A stretch of DNA of 64,000 nucleotides from Astragalus membranaceus (taxonomy: Eukaryota; Streptophyta; Magnoliopsida; Fabales; Fabaceae). The notes under the pieces were generated by a model that saw only the letters and a program-made list of their open reading frames with translations, was not told the origin of the DNA and made no database searches. This document shows positions 54,349 to 64,000 of the stretch, piece by piece. Each line of letters begins with the position of its first letter. Within the stretch, counting starts at the first letter, position 1. The DNA lies in assembly GCA_039519185.1 (NCBI GenBank), contig CM076854.1, positions 16,713,192-16,777,191 on the forward strand. The letters are read 5' to 3'. Position numbers and translations under genes: made by a program.

Positions 54349-54838
54349 GTTAAGTTCGGACAGATTCTGATAAACTCCTGTCAGAGTCCCTAGATGGGCG
54401 AAGCGGCTTCGCAAATGTCGCAACCTCTAATGCGTGAGCTAAAATCGGATAGATTCTGATAAACTCCTGTTAGATACCTAAGGCGTGAAGCGACATATCG
54501 AAAAGGTCGCAACCTCTGATGGGTGAGTTAAGTTCGGACAGATTCTGATAAACTCCTGTCAGAGTCCCTAGATGGGCGAAACGGCATCGCAAATGTCGCA
54601 ACCTCTAATAGGTGAGTTAAAATCGGATAGATTCTGATAAACTCCTGTTAGAGACCTAAGGAGTGAAGCAACATATCGAAAAGGTCGCAACCTCTAATGG
54701 GTGAGTTAAGTTCGAACAGATTCTGATAAACTCCTGTCAGAGTCCCTAGATGGGTGAAGCGGCATCGCAAGTGTCGCAACCTCTAGTGGGGAATCTAAAT
54801 CGGATCAATTCTGATAAACTTCTGACAGAGAAAACATT
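54287..54838 (+). repeat. Three copies of a ~177-bp repeat, each made of two ~88-bp halves
   Basis: Major units begin near 54305, 54482 and 54659 with GTGAAGCGACATATCGAAAA. Each half contains GATAAACTCCTGT(C/T)AGA, and halves alternate between aagttcgga and aaatcggat forms. The first copy overlaps the end of gag. Confidence 0.92.
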
Positions 54839-55012
54839 ACCACGAGAAGATAGGAGGTGATACGTTCGGAAGTGTGAAAAATAAGCAAGACAAAGGAAAC
54901 ATGGATATAACGTAAAATCATCAGTCAAACTCCATAAAGCAAAATACAACGAAATCCAACAGGACAAAAAGAAATCACAAGTCAAAAACAACTGAACTCT
55001 TAGAAGAAATCA

Positions 55013-57068
55013 TCAAGGGGAAATGACGTCAAATTCAACCGTGTTGGAACGATATCTAATAATCCTTCCATCTACAGCCTCATGGTCAAACCGGAAGATG
55101 CTCGACTCAAGAACTGCATCCGGGTACATGCACTGAACATGACTTATCGCTTTATCGTAGGCAGCATAGGAGAAGTCCATGGCTTGCTCGGCCATCTCCA
55201 GCACCCTTTCCTCAGCCACATCTTTCTGTTTCTTCACACTGTCCAACTCAGATTGGAGCTCCTCCATCTGCTTCTGATAGTGGCCAGCAGTGTCTCGTGC
55301 CCGATGAGCAGATTCCAGTGCTTCGTGTAAATCCACCCGAAGCCGGCTTATATCCAAGAGAAGCCGATCCCTTTCCTCGATCACCCCTGCGAAAAGAGAG
55401 AAACAAACACGACAAAGCTTAGAACCAACATCACCAGCGCCCATGAGGGCATCTGGCAAAGCACCTCTAAGAAAGCAGGCGGCGCCCATGAGGGCGCCAG
55501 ACAGGGGTGGTGGCCCGTGCGGATTTGATGAATACCGTAAGAAATAACTCAAGAGGATTACCTGAACGAGATCCGCACTTCTTCTCAGCTTCCCACTTCG
55601 CATGCAGGCCTTCCCCAATTTTAACCATGTGCGCGGCAAGTGCGAAAGGATGCTCACAGAAATGATCACGCTCTTCGGGGGAGAAGACAATTTCACCCTC
55701 TTCGTCAGCAGGGGGAGGAAGCCCAACTGGGGAGGGACAATCAGCAGAGGGAGGTCCCTGAGCACAACTTCTCTGGCGCTTGGACTTACTCTGAGTCCCT
55801 TGGGTGCTGGAGTCGACTGGAACCTTCGGCACCCCGAAAACATCCCTTCCAGCACGGCTTGGCGCTCCCAAAGTGAGGCGAGGTCCCATAGAGGGACGCG
55901 CAGGGGCAGAGATAGCAGGAACCGGGCTCTTGACCTCGGTAGGATCGGCATCCAAAGGTCTCCTCCGTCCGGCCAAAGAGGCTAATTCATTGAAAGAAAG
56001 TGGAGCGGCCATCTTATCTGCAGAGCAACAAAGTAGCGAATCAGCAACACAAGTAAATAATTCATCAAAAGACAAAATAAAGATACATCAAGACCTAACA
56101 AGCAACCTAAGAGCTCGGCAGCTTCAGGAACCGTAGAGGCCTTGGACAACTCACTGCACAAAAACTTTTGTGGCACAGTGGACAAGCCACCGACGATCTT
56201 CCTCAGCATGCTCAAAGTCCTCTGCTCAGGATCAGATAACTCAGATGGGAGGATGCGATAAGACCGAGAGGTGCGGTCAACATCGACATTACACCACCCA
56301 AGGCGAAACTTATCCCTAACCAGATGCCCTTGTTCATCAAAGAAGCCCATGCTGTCGACGACCTTCTCACTAGAAGGAACGAGGTAAAAATACTTGAACC
56401 TTCAATCATGCTGGTTATCTGAGTACACTTGAAAGAAAGCATAGTTTGTCCGACATTTCAAGTGCACAAACAAACTCGTAACAGATGACGCCATCTGAAG
56501 TATCTCGACGACGCTGCACCTCGAAGATAACCATAAAAACCCTCAAGCTGCATCTTCTTTGAAGGACTCTCATCACCAGCTCGAAACACTTCACAAAACA
56601 CCATGAATTTGGGTGGAGCTGAGAGGGAGCTATCTTAAGGTGATTCATATCCTCCAGTTGGAAGGGTGTAAAGAATGGGGAAACCCGCACCTTGTAAACC
56701 ACACTGTGAAACATCATAAATTTTCTACCGTTAGGGACTCTACACACCCTGTCTTGGGGGTCAACCACCTCAACCCGCCAGTCGCCTCCTAACGCATCTT
56801 GCAGACAGCGGGGAGGCTCTTTTCCTGGAAGGTAGACGCTCCTGGCAGAACAAACAATACGAGCAACCCAGTCATAACTACAACCACCAATCTCCACCAC
56901 TTCATGCTCAAGCGGCAGATCATCGTCAAAAGAAGTATCCACAAAGCCAAGGGCGCCAGCCCCCTCCGAAGGCACGGTATCACCAGCCCCCTCTTCGAAG
57001 TCGTCAGCTTCACTCTTAGCCAGGTGAGCGGTAGGGTGCATCCGAGCCGTCTTCTTTGTCCTTGCCAT
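55013..57068 (-). pseudogene. Antisense gene of the Ty3-type element ('putative gypsy-type transposon' domain, coiled-coil C terminus)
   Basis: Minus-strand ATG at 57068 (MARTKKTARMHPTAHL) leads to a conserved block FFTPFQLEDMNHLKIAPSQL / HPNSWCFVKCFEL, typical of the PF04195-like family. Near 56405-56440 a stop and frame change interrupt the first exon (57068-56107). Then come exons 56017-55562, a proline-rich charged region (SFNELASLAGRRRPLDADP, DEEGEIVFSPEERDHF), and 55386-55013, a coiled coil (RDRLLLDISRLRVDLHEALE, EELQSELDSVKKQKDVAEER). Intron borders are GT/AG. A minus-strand TATA box lies at 57917. Function is unknown; such genes are carried by Tat-lineage elements. Confidence 0.78.
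55436..55508. repeat. GGCGCC-type repeat, block 1 (antisense-gene intron)
   Basis: Two units of the CAGCGCCCATGAGGGCGCC repeat within the intron between exons 2 and 3 of the antisense gene. Confidence 0.85.
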
Positions 57069-57404
57069 CTCTCAACCTAAGGGACAGGGGGCAAAACAAG
57101 CAGTCACGAGACAGACAGGAAAACCTAGAGACAACCCCCTCCCCCGAGATTGGAGACTTTGCAAGACAAGACATGCTCAAAAGAACAAAGAAGCTAGAAA
57201 GATAAACTGAAAGTTCGCACGGAAGTTACCTCAGTAAATCGGAAGCCGCAAAGACTAGCGGGAACGTCAATGGAGGATGATAAGAGCAACTCCCCTCAGC
57301 ACCAAGCAAGCCCTGAAAATTCATAGGTGAGAAGGCAGGTTAAAAGTCAGGAGAAAACGGCAAAAATAAAACAAAGTGCTAAGCACACGCCCACACAAAA
57401 CCAG

Positions 57405-57665
57405 CGCCCATAGGAGCAGCCAGCGCCCAGGAGGGCACCTGACAGGGCGCCAATCAAGGCAGCCAGCGCCCATGAGGGCGCCTGGCAGGGCGCCAATAAG
57501 GCAGCCAACGCCCATGAGGGCGCCTCGCAGAGCGCCAATCAAGGCAGCCAGCGCCCATGAGGGTGCTTGGCAGGGCGCCAGTCAGGAGCAGCCAGCGCCC
57601 AGGAGGGCACCTGACAGGGCGCCAGTCAAGGCAGCCAGCGCCCATGAGGGTGCCTGACAGGAGGG
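57405..57665. repeat. GGCGCC-type hairpin minisatellite, block 2
   Basis: Six to seven units of about 40 bp, containing CAGCGCCCATGAGGGCGCC then TGGCAGGGCGCCA. GCGCCC-atga-GGGCGC makes each unit a 6-bp-stem hairpin. Open frames on both strands follow from the repeat. Confidence 0.92.
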
Positions 57666-57764
57666 CACTGTCAACAACGTTAATAAACGGGAACGAACAA
57701 CAAATACTTACCAGGAAGAAGAGACGTTGAAACGAGTGGACTCTACTCCCTCCTCATCTTTTTA

Positions 57765-57870
57765 AGGAGGCACTAGGTTGGTGACTTGATCCCTACTCCT
57801 TCCTCCTCCTTGAAGTAGGCGCTAGGGTTGGTGACTTGGTCCCTACTCCTTCCTCCTCCTTAAAGAAAGC
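57765..57870 (+). repeat. Direct repeat of a ~60-bp unit
   Basis: Two copies of ctaggttggtgactt...tccctactccttcctcctcc in tandem, just downstream of the antisense promoter on the minus strand. Confidence 0.85.
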
Positions 57871-57911
57871 GCTCCAAGAATGTGTGGACCACAGGACAAA
57901 ATACCCGCCTA

Positions 57912-57917
57912 TTTATA
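57912..57917 (-). promoter_or_regulatory. TATA box for the antisense gene
   Basis: On the minus strand, TATAAA in ctcctataaataggcggg, about 840 bp before the antisense ATG. Minisatellite block 2 then falls in the leader. Confidence 0.5.
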
Positions 57918-58079
57918 GGAGTTAGCGTTTCACCCAACACCGCGGATCAGGCAAATCAACTTGGCCCATATCCACGACGTAGAAGCCCGATACGCCTGTC
58001 ACCTTAAGACATGCTAAAAAAACACAAAAAAGACAAGATGAGCAGTGAAAAAGAAAGCAAAGTGCCAAGCACCCGTCTA

Positions 58080-58615
58080 CACAAGTCGGCACCCAAGAGG
58101 ACGCCCGGCAAGGAGGGCGCCCATAGGGGCGCCTGGCAGGGCGCCAATGAGACAGTCAGCGCCCAGGAGGGCGCCTGGCAGGGCGCCAGTCAAAGAAGCC
58201 AGCGCCCATGAGGGCGCCTGACAAGGCGCCAGTCAGGAGCAGCCAACGCCCAAGGGGGCGCCTGGTAGGAGCAAGCAGCGCCCAGTAGAGGGGCGCCTGG
58301 CAGGGGGCAGTCTGAAAGCAAATCCTTCGCGGCAGGGTGGTCAGCACTATGCAGTAAGACGCCCACGAGAGCACCGAACCTTGTCTCGCAAAATCTGCTC
58401 CATGATAAGTCATCCAACACACGCTAGCAGGGAACAACGCCCAAGGCACCCAGCAGGGCGCCAACTCTCAAAAACAAACAAGCATCCGTGAAGACGCCCA
58501 CGAGGGCACCAGCATCCTGATGTCTTAGCACCTTGGCCCAAGGCGCCCAAGAGGGCACCAACCTCAGGGGGGCATGGCACAGGGCACCCAAGAGGGCGCC
58601 AACCTCAGAGCACTT
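58080..58615. repeat. GGCGCC-type hairpin minisatellite, block 3
   Basis: More diverged units of the same repeat, with interspersed unique bases, on the far side of the antisense promoter. The block ends next to the LTR that starts at 58625. Confidence 0.85.
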
Positions 58616-59940
58616 GATACAAGGTGTAACACCCCAAAATAATAGATTAAATTATTTAATTAATTAAATTAGATTTAGGTGGTAGAAATAATAATATAAT
58701 TACTATTTATTATTTATTAAAATATGGGGACTTATTGTTGGGGCTAGGAATAGTAAAATGAGGAGTGGTAGAGTAAAGGGCCACGATTAAGTTGAATTGG
58801 ACTAATAGAAAGCCCATGATTTTAGTGAGTAAGTCGAATAGGGGTTTAGGTTGGGGTTTGGCATTTGCGAATTTTTGAGAGAAAGAAATAGAAAGTGAGA
58901 AGAGGGAGAGAGGGCGACGGCTCCAAGGGGAGAGGAAGAGAAGATTTTGGCGTGGAGAATTCAAGGCAAGGAAGAGAAGCTTGTTTGTTGGTGATTCTTG
59001 GATCTTGGTGGAGAGAGTGCTTGTTTTCTTCAATCCATTAAGGTAAGGGGGCTCTCTTTCACCTATAATGGGTATATGATGAGGATTATGTATGAGTTAG
59101 ACTCTAGGAGGACTATTGAATTGATTGTGTTGCTATTTGTGTAATTGATGTTGTGTTTGATTCAATTTGATGAAATTGTGGTGTTTGATGTTGAGATGAA
59201 CTATGAACATATGTTGCCTACAAGGTGTTTGATGATATTACCCTATGAATTTTGAAGGTGAAGTTAATATGCTTATGTGGTGTTTGACAAAATGCATAAG
59301 TATGTGATGTTGAGATTGGTATTTGGTGATTGATCATAATGAGTTTTACTTGCTTATAGTTTTTTGTGCGTTTCTGGATACTGTTTCGGTCCTTCTAAAA
59401 CTGGTTCTGTTAGATTGATCCAAAAATTACGTGCCTGATTGTTTTTGAAAATAGACTTAAAGCCGGTCGTTTTGGCACTGGTTTCGTTCAATTTGGAGTT
59501 GTGTAGCTCAAGTTATGAGTCTCCAAAGTCAGGTCAAATTTCTGGAATCAAACTGTGAGTAGGTTCGGTTTTTGTAGGTTTTGTGTTCTCAATCGAACTC
59601 CGTTTTGAATGATTCTTGTTTTATTGGAAAGTAGACTTAATTATCTACGAAATAGGCACTGATTTCGTGAAATTGCATTAAGAAATGAGAAAGAAAATTT
59701 AGTTGCAAGTTGGGTAAAGAATTCTGTCCGATTTTGGTACCTCAGTGTAGTGTTTTGAAAAACTGTAACAACTGGATACTTATTTTGAAAAATGAAAATC
59801 ATAGGCAGAAACTACACTCAGAGAGCTTCCCAATGAGTGGTCTTTTGTTAAAATCCGATATCGTTTGCTATTTTAATTAATTCGCCGAAGTAGGTGCACT
59901 GCTGTAGGAAATTCTGCACTAGTGCTGTGCTGCGCCAGGG

Positions 59941-60006
59941 CGCCATGTTGCTGCCCTGTGTGCGCCATGTTGCTGCCCTGTGTGCGCCATGTTGCTGTCT
60001 GTTTGG
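59941..60006 (+). repeat. 22-bp tandem repeat CGCCATGTTGCTGCCCTGTG(TG)
   Basis: Units start at 59941, 59963 and 59985, flanked by more gcgcc motifs (gcgccagggcgcc before, ggcgccagtgtggcgc after). Confidence 0.92.
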
Positions 60007-60190
60007 CGCCAGTGTGGCGCAGGTTGCCACAATTAATGCGCCAGTGGGTATGTCGTGGAGCTGTGTGACTATTTAGTCCCGGGGAGTGATGGTTTTGGTC
60101 CTTGTAGTGACAGTTTAGTCCATGACTTTTGGTGTTGATGTATCCAGTGAGTTTGATGTAGCCTTAGAGCTATTAATTGATGATGTATTG

Positions 60191-60250
60191 GTGTATTTAA
60201 TGACAGTGTATTTAATGACAGTGTATTTAATGACAGTGGATTAAATGACG
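60191..60250 (+). repeat. 15-bp tandem repeat GTGTATTTAATGACA
   Basis: Units begin at 60191, 60206, 60221 and (variant) 60236, grading into further tgacggtg motifs. Confidence 0.92.
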
Positions 60251-61135
60251 GTGGCGAATCTAGTGACGGTGTTAATTCATATATGATATGATTGTTTGTG
60301 GTTGATGCATTGTTCATGGAGTCACATGCCTCATATGCATCAAAGTGACGGTGTAGGCTTCGGCCTTGATATTATTAATGATTATGACGGACATGCCCGA
60401 ATGGCGATATTTGTGACGGTGATGGTACCACATGCATATACCCTTGGTGTTGGGTTGCATTCATGCATACATTTATGCAACTGTGATGTCTCTTGATGAT
60501 TATGAGTCGATGTGTTACAAGTTGATTGTTGTATGCTTGTTTATTGAGCAGTGATGTTTTAGTTACCTTTCACTAACATGATGTTTATCATACATTCTAT
60601 TATATGTGCTAGAGACTCACCCTTCTGCCTTTTATGTTGCTTCTCATGTTGGCAACGTGCAAGTGATCCCGAGTGAAGGTTCTACCTTCCTTAGTCTGGT
60701 TTTGGTGTCTTGCTCTGATACGTAGCACCGGTGTCATACCCCAATTTTGCCCGGCTTAGGTCAAAACCCTAATTTTCCACAAAAATAAATAAATTGAAGA
60801 GCGAAGAGCCTTATGCACTGCATTTCGGATCCTAGAAGGAATTCCAAGGTTCTTGAAATCATTTTTAGGGTTGGAACGCATTTTTCGGGCAAATTAGGGT
60901 TTTAGCGCCAAACAGGGTATTTTGGTCAATTATAACGGTTTTTTTTCTCCCGCTTTCAAAAAGGCTCAAAAATATGTATAATTAAAAATAGAAATCTGAA
61001 ATCAAAATAAAAAAATGAATAACAAAATAATATTGGATGCTTATTGTATTTTTAGAATTAGGGCTAATTCCTTTTTAGGTGTTTTTGCTTTTATTCATTT
61101 TTGGCCAAAGTAAGCACCAATTTCACAAGCAAACA

Positions 61136-61480
61136 ACCTCCCTCACTCCACCCTCATGCTCCACGCCTCCCCTCACTTCAGCCCCATCAAGTGCACATCA
61201 CAAAAAAGCCTTTCATCATGACAAGCACACCTTTGAGTCCAATGACATTCAATACACAACATATTTTTACCTTCCTTCTCTCTACACCACTAAATACACA
61301 CTAATTTCTTCACCTCCTTCACTCCATCCTCATGCTCCACGCCTACCTTCACTTCAGCCCCATCAAGTGCACATCACAAAAAAGCCTTTCATCATGACAA
61401 GCACACCTTTGAATCCAATAACATTCAATACACAACATATTTTTACCTTCTTTCTCTCCACACTAATTTCTTTATTTCCC
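61136..61480 (+). repeat. 176-bp tandem duplication in the long LTR
   Basis: Copies start at 61136 and 61312 with ACCTCC(C)TTCACTCCA-like sequence and share CATCAAGTGCACATCACAAA. Open frames here are parts of the repeat. Confidence 0.93.
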
Positions 61481-62178
61481 TCTCACAACCTTAAAACCAT
61501 TAGATCTTTGGCCTCCCAAGGATTTGAATAAGAACAACTCACTCCTCTCCTCCAAAAAGAACCCAAGGTCGTAGCCCCTCTCCCCTCCCTCACTTCCTCT
61601 TGTTTTTCTTTCATCTCAAAGAAACCTTCCCATTTCTCCTACACCAAAAAACCCTAACAAACAACTCACCTCATTTGCATCCCTCTTTCACATACTCCCC
61701 CATTTCCCACTCAAAGTCCAAGCATCATCATCAAGTAGATACTTCTTTGAAGGATATTGGAGTTTTGTTGATTTGTGTCTAACTTCATATTCTCATCTCA
61801 CTTTCTAGCTCAAAGCTAAGGTAATCCTTAAAACCTTGCATCATCTTTGAGTATTTCCTCAAAAATATAAAAAGCATTCATCCTATCATCTTCATATTCT
61901 CATATTGTTGATTGTTGTTGGTGAGAGGTGTCATAAGCACTTTGACAAGCACTTAGGGAGGCTTGGGTGCTTATGGTGCTTCTCACCCTTTAATAAATGT
62001 TGATTTGTGTTGATCTTAATCCTTGCCTTTCATGAAATAAAATGTGGTTTTATGGCATGTTGATTTCGCATACTCTCATAAAAATGTGATTTACTAGTTG
62101 TTGTTGTGTTTTCTCACATTCCCTTGCATATTCACTCATGTTTGCATAATTTTCACAAAATAAGAAACCCATTTCAAG

Positions 62179-62740
62179 CATGATAACGTTCGGCCATGGG
62201 CCTAGGTTTAGGGTCCTTAAATGCTTTTGTTTATTTCATGATTTGGGGATGAATAATAGTTGATTTAGGGTATGTATGTCCCTAGGTTTTAACATAAAAA
62301 ATTAGGGTTTGGGTTTACTTCAATAAACTTGTTTTTGTTGATGATTGGCAAGGCGATTCACACTTGTGCACTTGTGCACTTAATCTTAAGTGTGAGGATT
62401 GACCAAAGTGATTCAACAATCTTTGATACTTTGGTTGCTAAATAATTTGCTTGCTTATCATGATAACATTCGGCCATAGGCCTAGGTTTAGGGTTCTTGA
62501 ATGCTTTTGTTTATTTCTTGATTTGGGGATGAATAATAGTTGATTTAGGGTATGTATGCTCCTAGGTTTTAACATAAAAAATTAGGGTTTGGGTTTACTT
62601 TAATAAACTTGTTTTTTGTTGATGATTGGCAAGGTGATTCACACTTGTGCACTTAATCTTAAGTGTGAGGATTGACCAAAGTGATTCAACATTCTTTGAT
62701 ACTTTGGTTGCTAAATAATTTGCTTGCTTATGCTCGCCTA
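62179..62740 (+). repeat. 280-bp tandem duplication in the long LTR
   Basis: Copies start at 62179 and 62459 (CATGATAAC(G/A)TTCGGCCAT) and end near TTTGCTTGCTTAT. The second lacks one cttgtgcactt unit. Confidence 0.93.
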
Positions 62741-63164
62741 TGATCATGATTGAGGCAACTCTTTTCCTTAAGCTAACAATTTCATTGTCCACTCTCATAT
62801 AAGAATATCATCAACACTTAGATAGGTCAATTCCATACATTGCATCTTCCAATAGATGTGCATTTAGATTCCCTTGTGTCTTCTAGAAATATTTGAGTAT
62901 GGTTCTCACCTAGCATCTTCCATTAGATGTGCATTTAGGTTCAATCTTGCCTACTCTTGTATTCTTGCTTAAATACCCACTTCAAGTTCCTTCCTTGCCT
63001 ACCTTTTGTGTTGTGATCTAATATGTATAGTTTAGGCTTGATCTTTGTTTGTGAATTCAAATGTTGTTGCTTAATGATTTATCTCCAATGATCGTGTTAT
63101 GCTTGAATTCACTAATTCTTTCTTGCACTCATTGTTTTCATTTCTAAACGACCGGGCATAAAAA

Positions 63165-63960
63165 TGGTTACTAGTGGCAATCCATCACAACCTTTGTTGG
63201 TTTGATTGTCATGAAAGCCTCAATTTCAAAAGAATTTTCGTAAGCATAAAACAAGCTACTAGTGATAATCCATCACAACCTTTGTTGGTTCGATTACCAT
63301 GAACGCGTCCAATTTCAAAAAGCATTTTTCTAAGTATCAAAGAATCAAAAACAAGTTATTAGCAGTGATCCATCATAATCTTTGTTAGTTTGGTCATCAT
63401 GAAAGCTTTCATTTTCAAAAGACATGTCAAAAAGATTTTTCAAAGTTAGAACTACGTCGCTTTGATTCCCATTTGGGATACGTAGGAGCGAGTCACATTC
63501 TCGTCAAGCGCAACCATAAAAATTAGCATTTGCATAACAAAAAGAAAAGAGTTATTTTCGTAACAAAAAGAATCACTTTTGCAAACCAAGATCATTTTCA
63601 GAACAAAAACCTTTTCCTTTCTAAAATCATTTTTAACCCATCGTCGCTAGTGGTTAATCAGAACCTTTGTTCGTCTAGCCATTGGTGGCGATGTCTTTTT
63701 CCCAAAAGAACAACAAGCGATGATCACCCATAACTGTTGTTAGTTTGATCATTCGTGCCAATCAATCTCTTTCGAAAACCCCTTTCTAAAGAACAAATAA
63801 AAACGAGTCGCTACTAATAGTCAATCAGAGCCTTTGTTCGTCTGACTGGCGGTAGTGACTCTCATTTTCAAGAGTACTTAGCGGTGATTACCCATAACCT
63901 TGGTTAGTTTAATCATTCACTAAATGCTCGTCCTATTTCGAAAACTCACTAAAAAGATAA
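63165..63960 (+). repeat. Degenerate ~90-bp repeats at the end of the window
   Basis: Six or seven diverged copies of a unit with CTAGTGGCAATCCATCACAA, then CCTTTGTTGGTTTGATTGTC and an A-rich end. One copy is interrupted by the ctacgtcgc...gggatacgtaggagc block. Confidence 0.8.
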
Positions 63961-64000
63961 AAGACAAAAACCTTTTTCAGGACAAAGAAGAACTACGTAG

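Larger units (their letters stand above)
51361..58620 (+). mobile_element. Non-autonomous Ty3-type retroelement: gag-protease plus antisense gene, no RT or integrase
   Basis: Limits are approximate. A TATA box (51559) with downstream ttgagcgtcggagtggcttg looks like the end of a 5' LTR. It is followed by a gag-protease frame (51820-54348), a tandem repeat (54287-54838), a minus-strand multi-exon gene of the 'putative gypsy-type transposon' kind (57068-55013) and GC-rich minisatellites. Reverse transcriptase, RNase H and integrase are absent, and no 3' LTR copy was found before the next LTR at 58625. Antisense genes of this kind are known in Tat-lineage elements such as maize Grande. Confidence 0.75.
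58625..60731 (+). mobile_element. LTR of a Ty3-type retrotransposon, truncated by another LTR
   Basis: Starts TGTAACACCCCAAAATAATA, a common beginning for plant chromovirus-type (Tekay/Del-like) LTRs. No coding region was found in its 2.1 kb. It ends gatacgtagcaccgg where the next LTR begins. The lineage is inference from the terminus alone. Confidence 0.5.
60732..64000 (+). mobile_element. Very long LTR of a Ty3-type (Ogre/Tat-like) element, running off the window
   Basis: Begins TGTCATACCCCAATTTTGCC and extends at least 3.27 kb with no coding region, but with several layers of tandem repeats. The motif gggatacgtaggagc (about 63475) and the closing actacgtag resemble sequences I associate with legume Ogre LTRs. 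No second LTR is in the window, so this could also be a solo LTR. It interrupts the LTR at 58625-60731. Confidence 0.55.

Noticed and set aside
57321..58464. Several overlapping open frames in the GC-rich repeats on both strands
   Set aside because: They consist of repeat translations in all frames (for example GAL/WRP-type repeats) with no domain.
61079..61531. Open frame of 150 codons in the long LTR
   Set aside because: It is a translation of the 176-bp tandem duplication, His/Pro/Ser-rich and without family resemblance.

Overview
This is plant nuclear DNA. The genes have spliced exons with GT/AG borders, the intergenic sequence is AT-rich, and most of the window is transposable elements nested inside one another. 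A long Ty3-type LTR with tandem repeats and 'tacgtaggag' motifs at the right end, and the general style of the repeats, suggest a legume of the temperate (IRLC) group, such as Trifolium, Medicago, Pisum or Vicia. That assignment is an inference from memory, not a database result.

Four host genes are recognisable, all in the left 46 kb: the last two exons of a TIR1/AFB-type auxin receptor (2-1045, +); a small cysteine-rich transmembrane (CYSTM) gene with a 3.4 kb intron (10192-14077, -); a GEM-like GRAM-domain gene (23103-25471, +); and a complete translocon-associated protein beta (TRAP-beta) gene that needs a 6-nt micro-exon (43704-45911, -).

Layout of the mobile DNA: (a) 2145-9262, an old Mutator-like shell with long terminal inverted repeats, holding a minisatellite, a Stowaway-type MITE (2879-3182) and a decayed Copia element (3814-8852). 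(b) 16689-22770, a 6.1 kb Mutator-like element (MULE) with near-identical TIRs and a perfect 9-bp target duplication. It carries a frameshifted transposase, a 5'-truncated plant mobile domain (PMD) gene and a PB1-like tandem-domain gene, plus a third, internal TIR relic. (c) 26650-41776, a young Copia element with LTRs of about 1.2-1.4 kb. Its gag zinc-knuckle codons are interrupted by a complete 7.9 kb CACTA element (28875-36795) carrying TNPD-like and TNPA-like genes and dense CCGGCGGA-type subterminal motifs. (d) 46983-48583, a 1.6 kb non-autonomous CACTA that has captured a myosin XI tail exon and a guanylate-binding-protein coiled-coil exon. (e) about 51.4-58.6 kb, a Ty3-type element with gag and protease in one frame and an antisense gene, but no reverse transcriptase or integrase, studded with hairpin-forming GGCGCC minisatellites. 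(f) 58625-60731 and 60732-64000, an LTR interrupted by another very long LTR.

The host genes look intact, whereas every element gene except the PB1-like one and the PMD fragment carries stops or frameshifts. Many of the stops are C-to-T-type transitions (CAG to TAG, TGG to TGA), as expected for methylated, silenced DNA. The most unusual items are the three-gene composite MULE next to the GEM-like promoter, the gene-capturing CACTA, the gag-protease-antisense-ORF element, and the TRAP-beta micro-exon.
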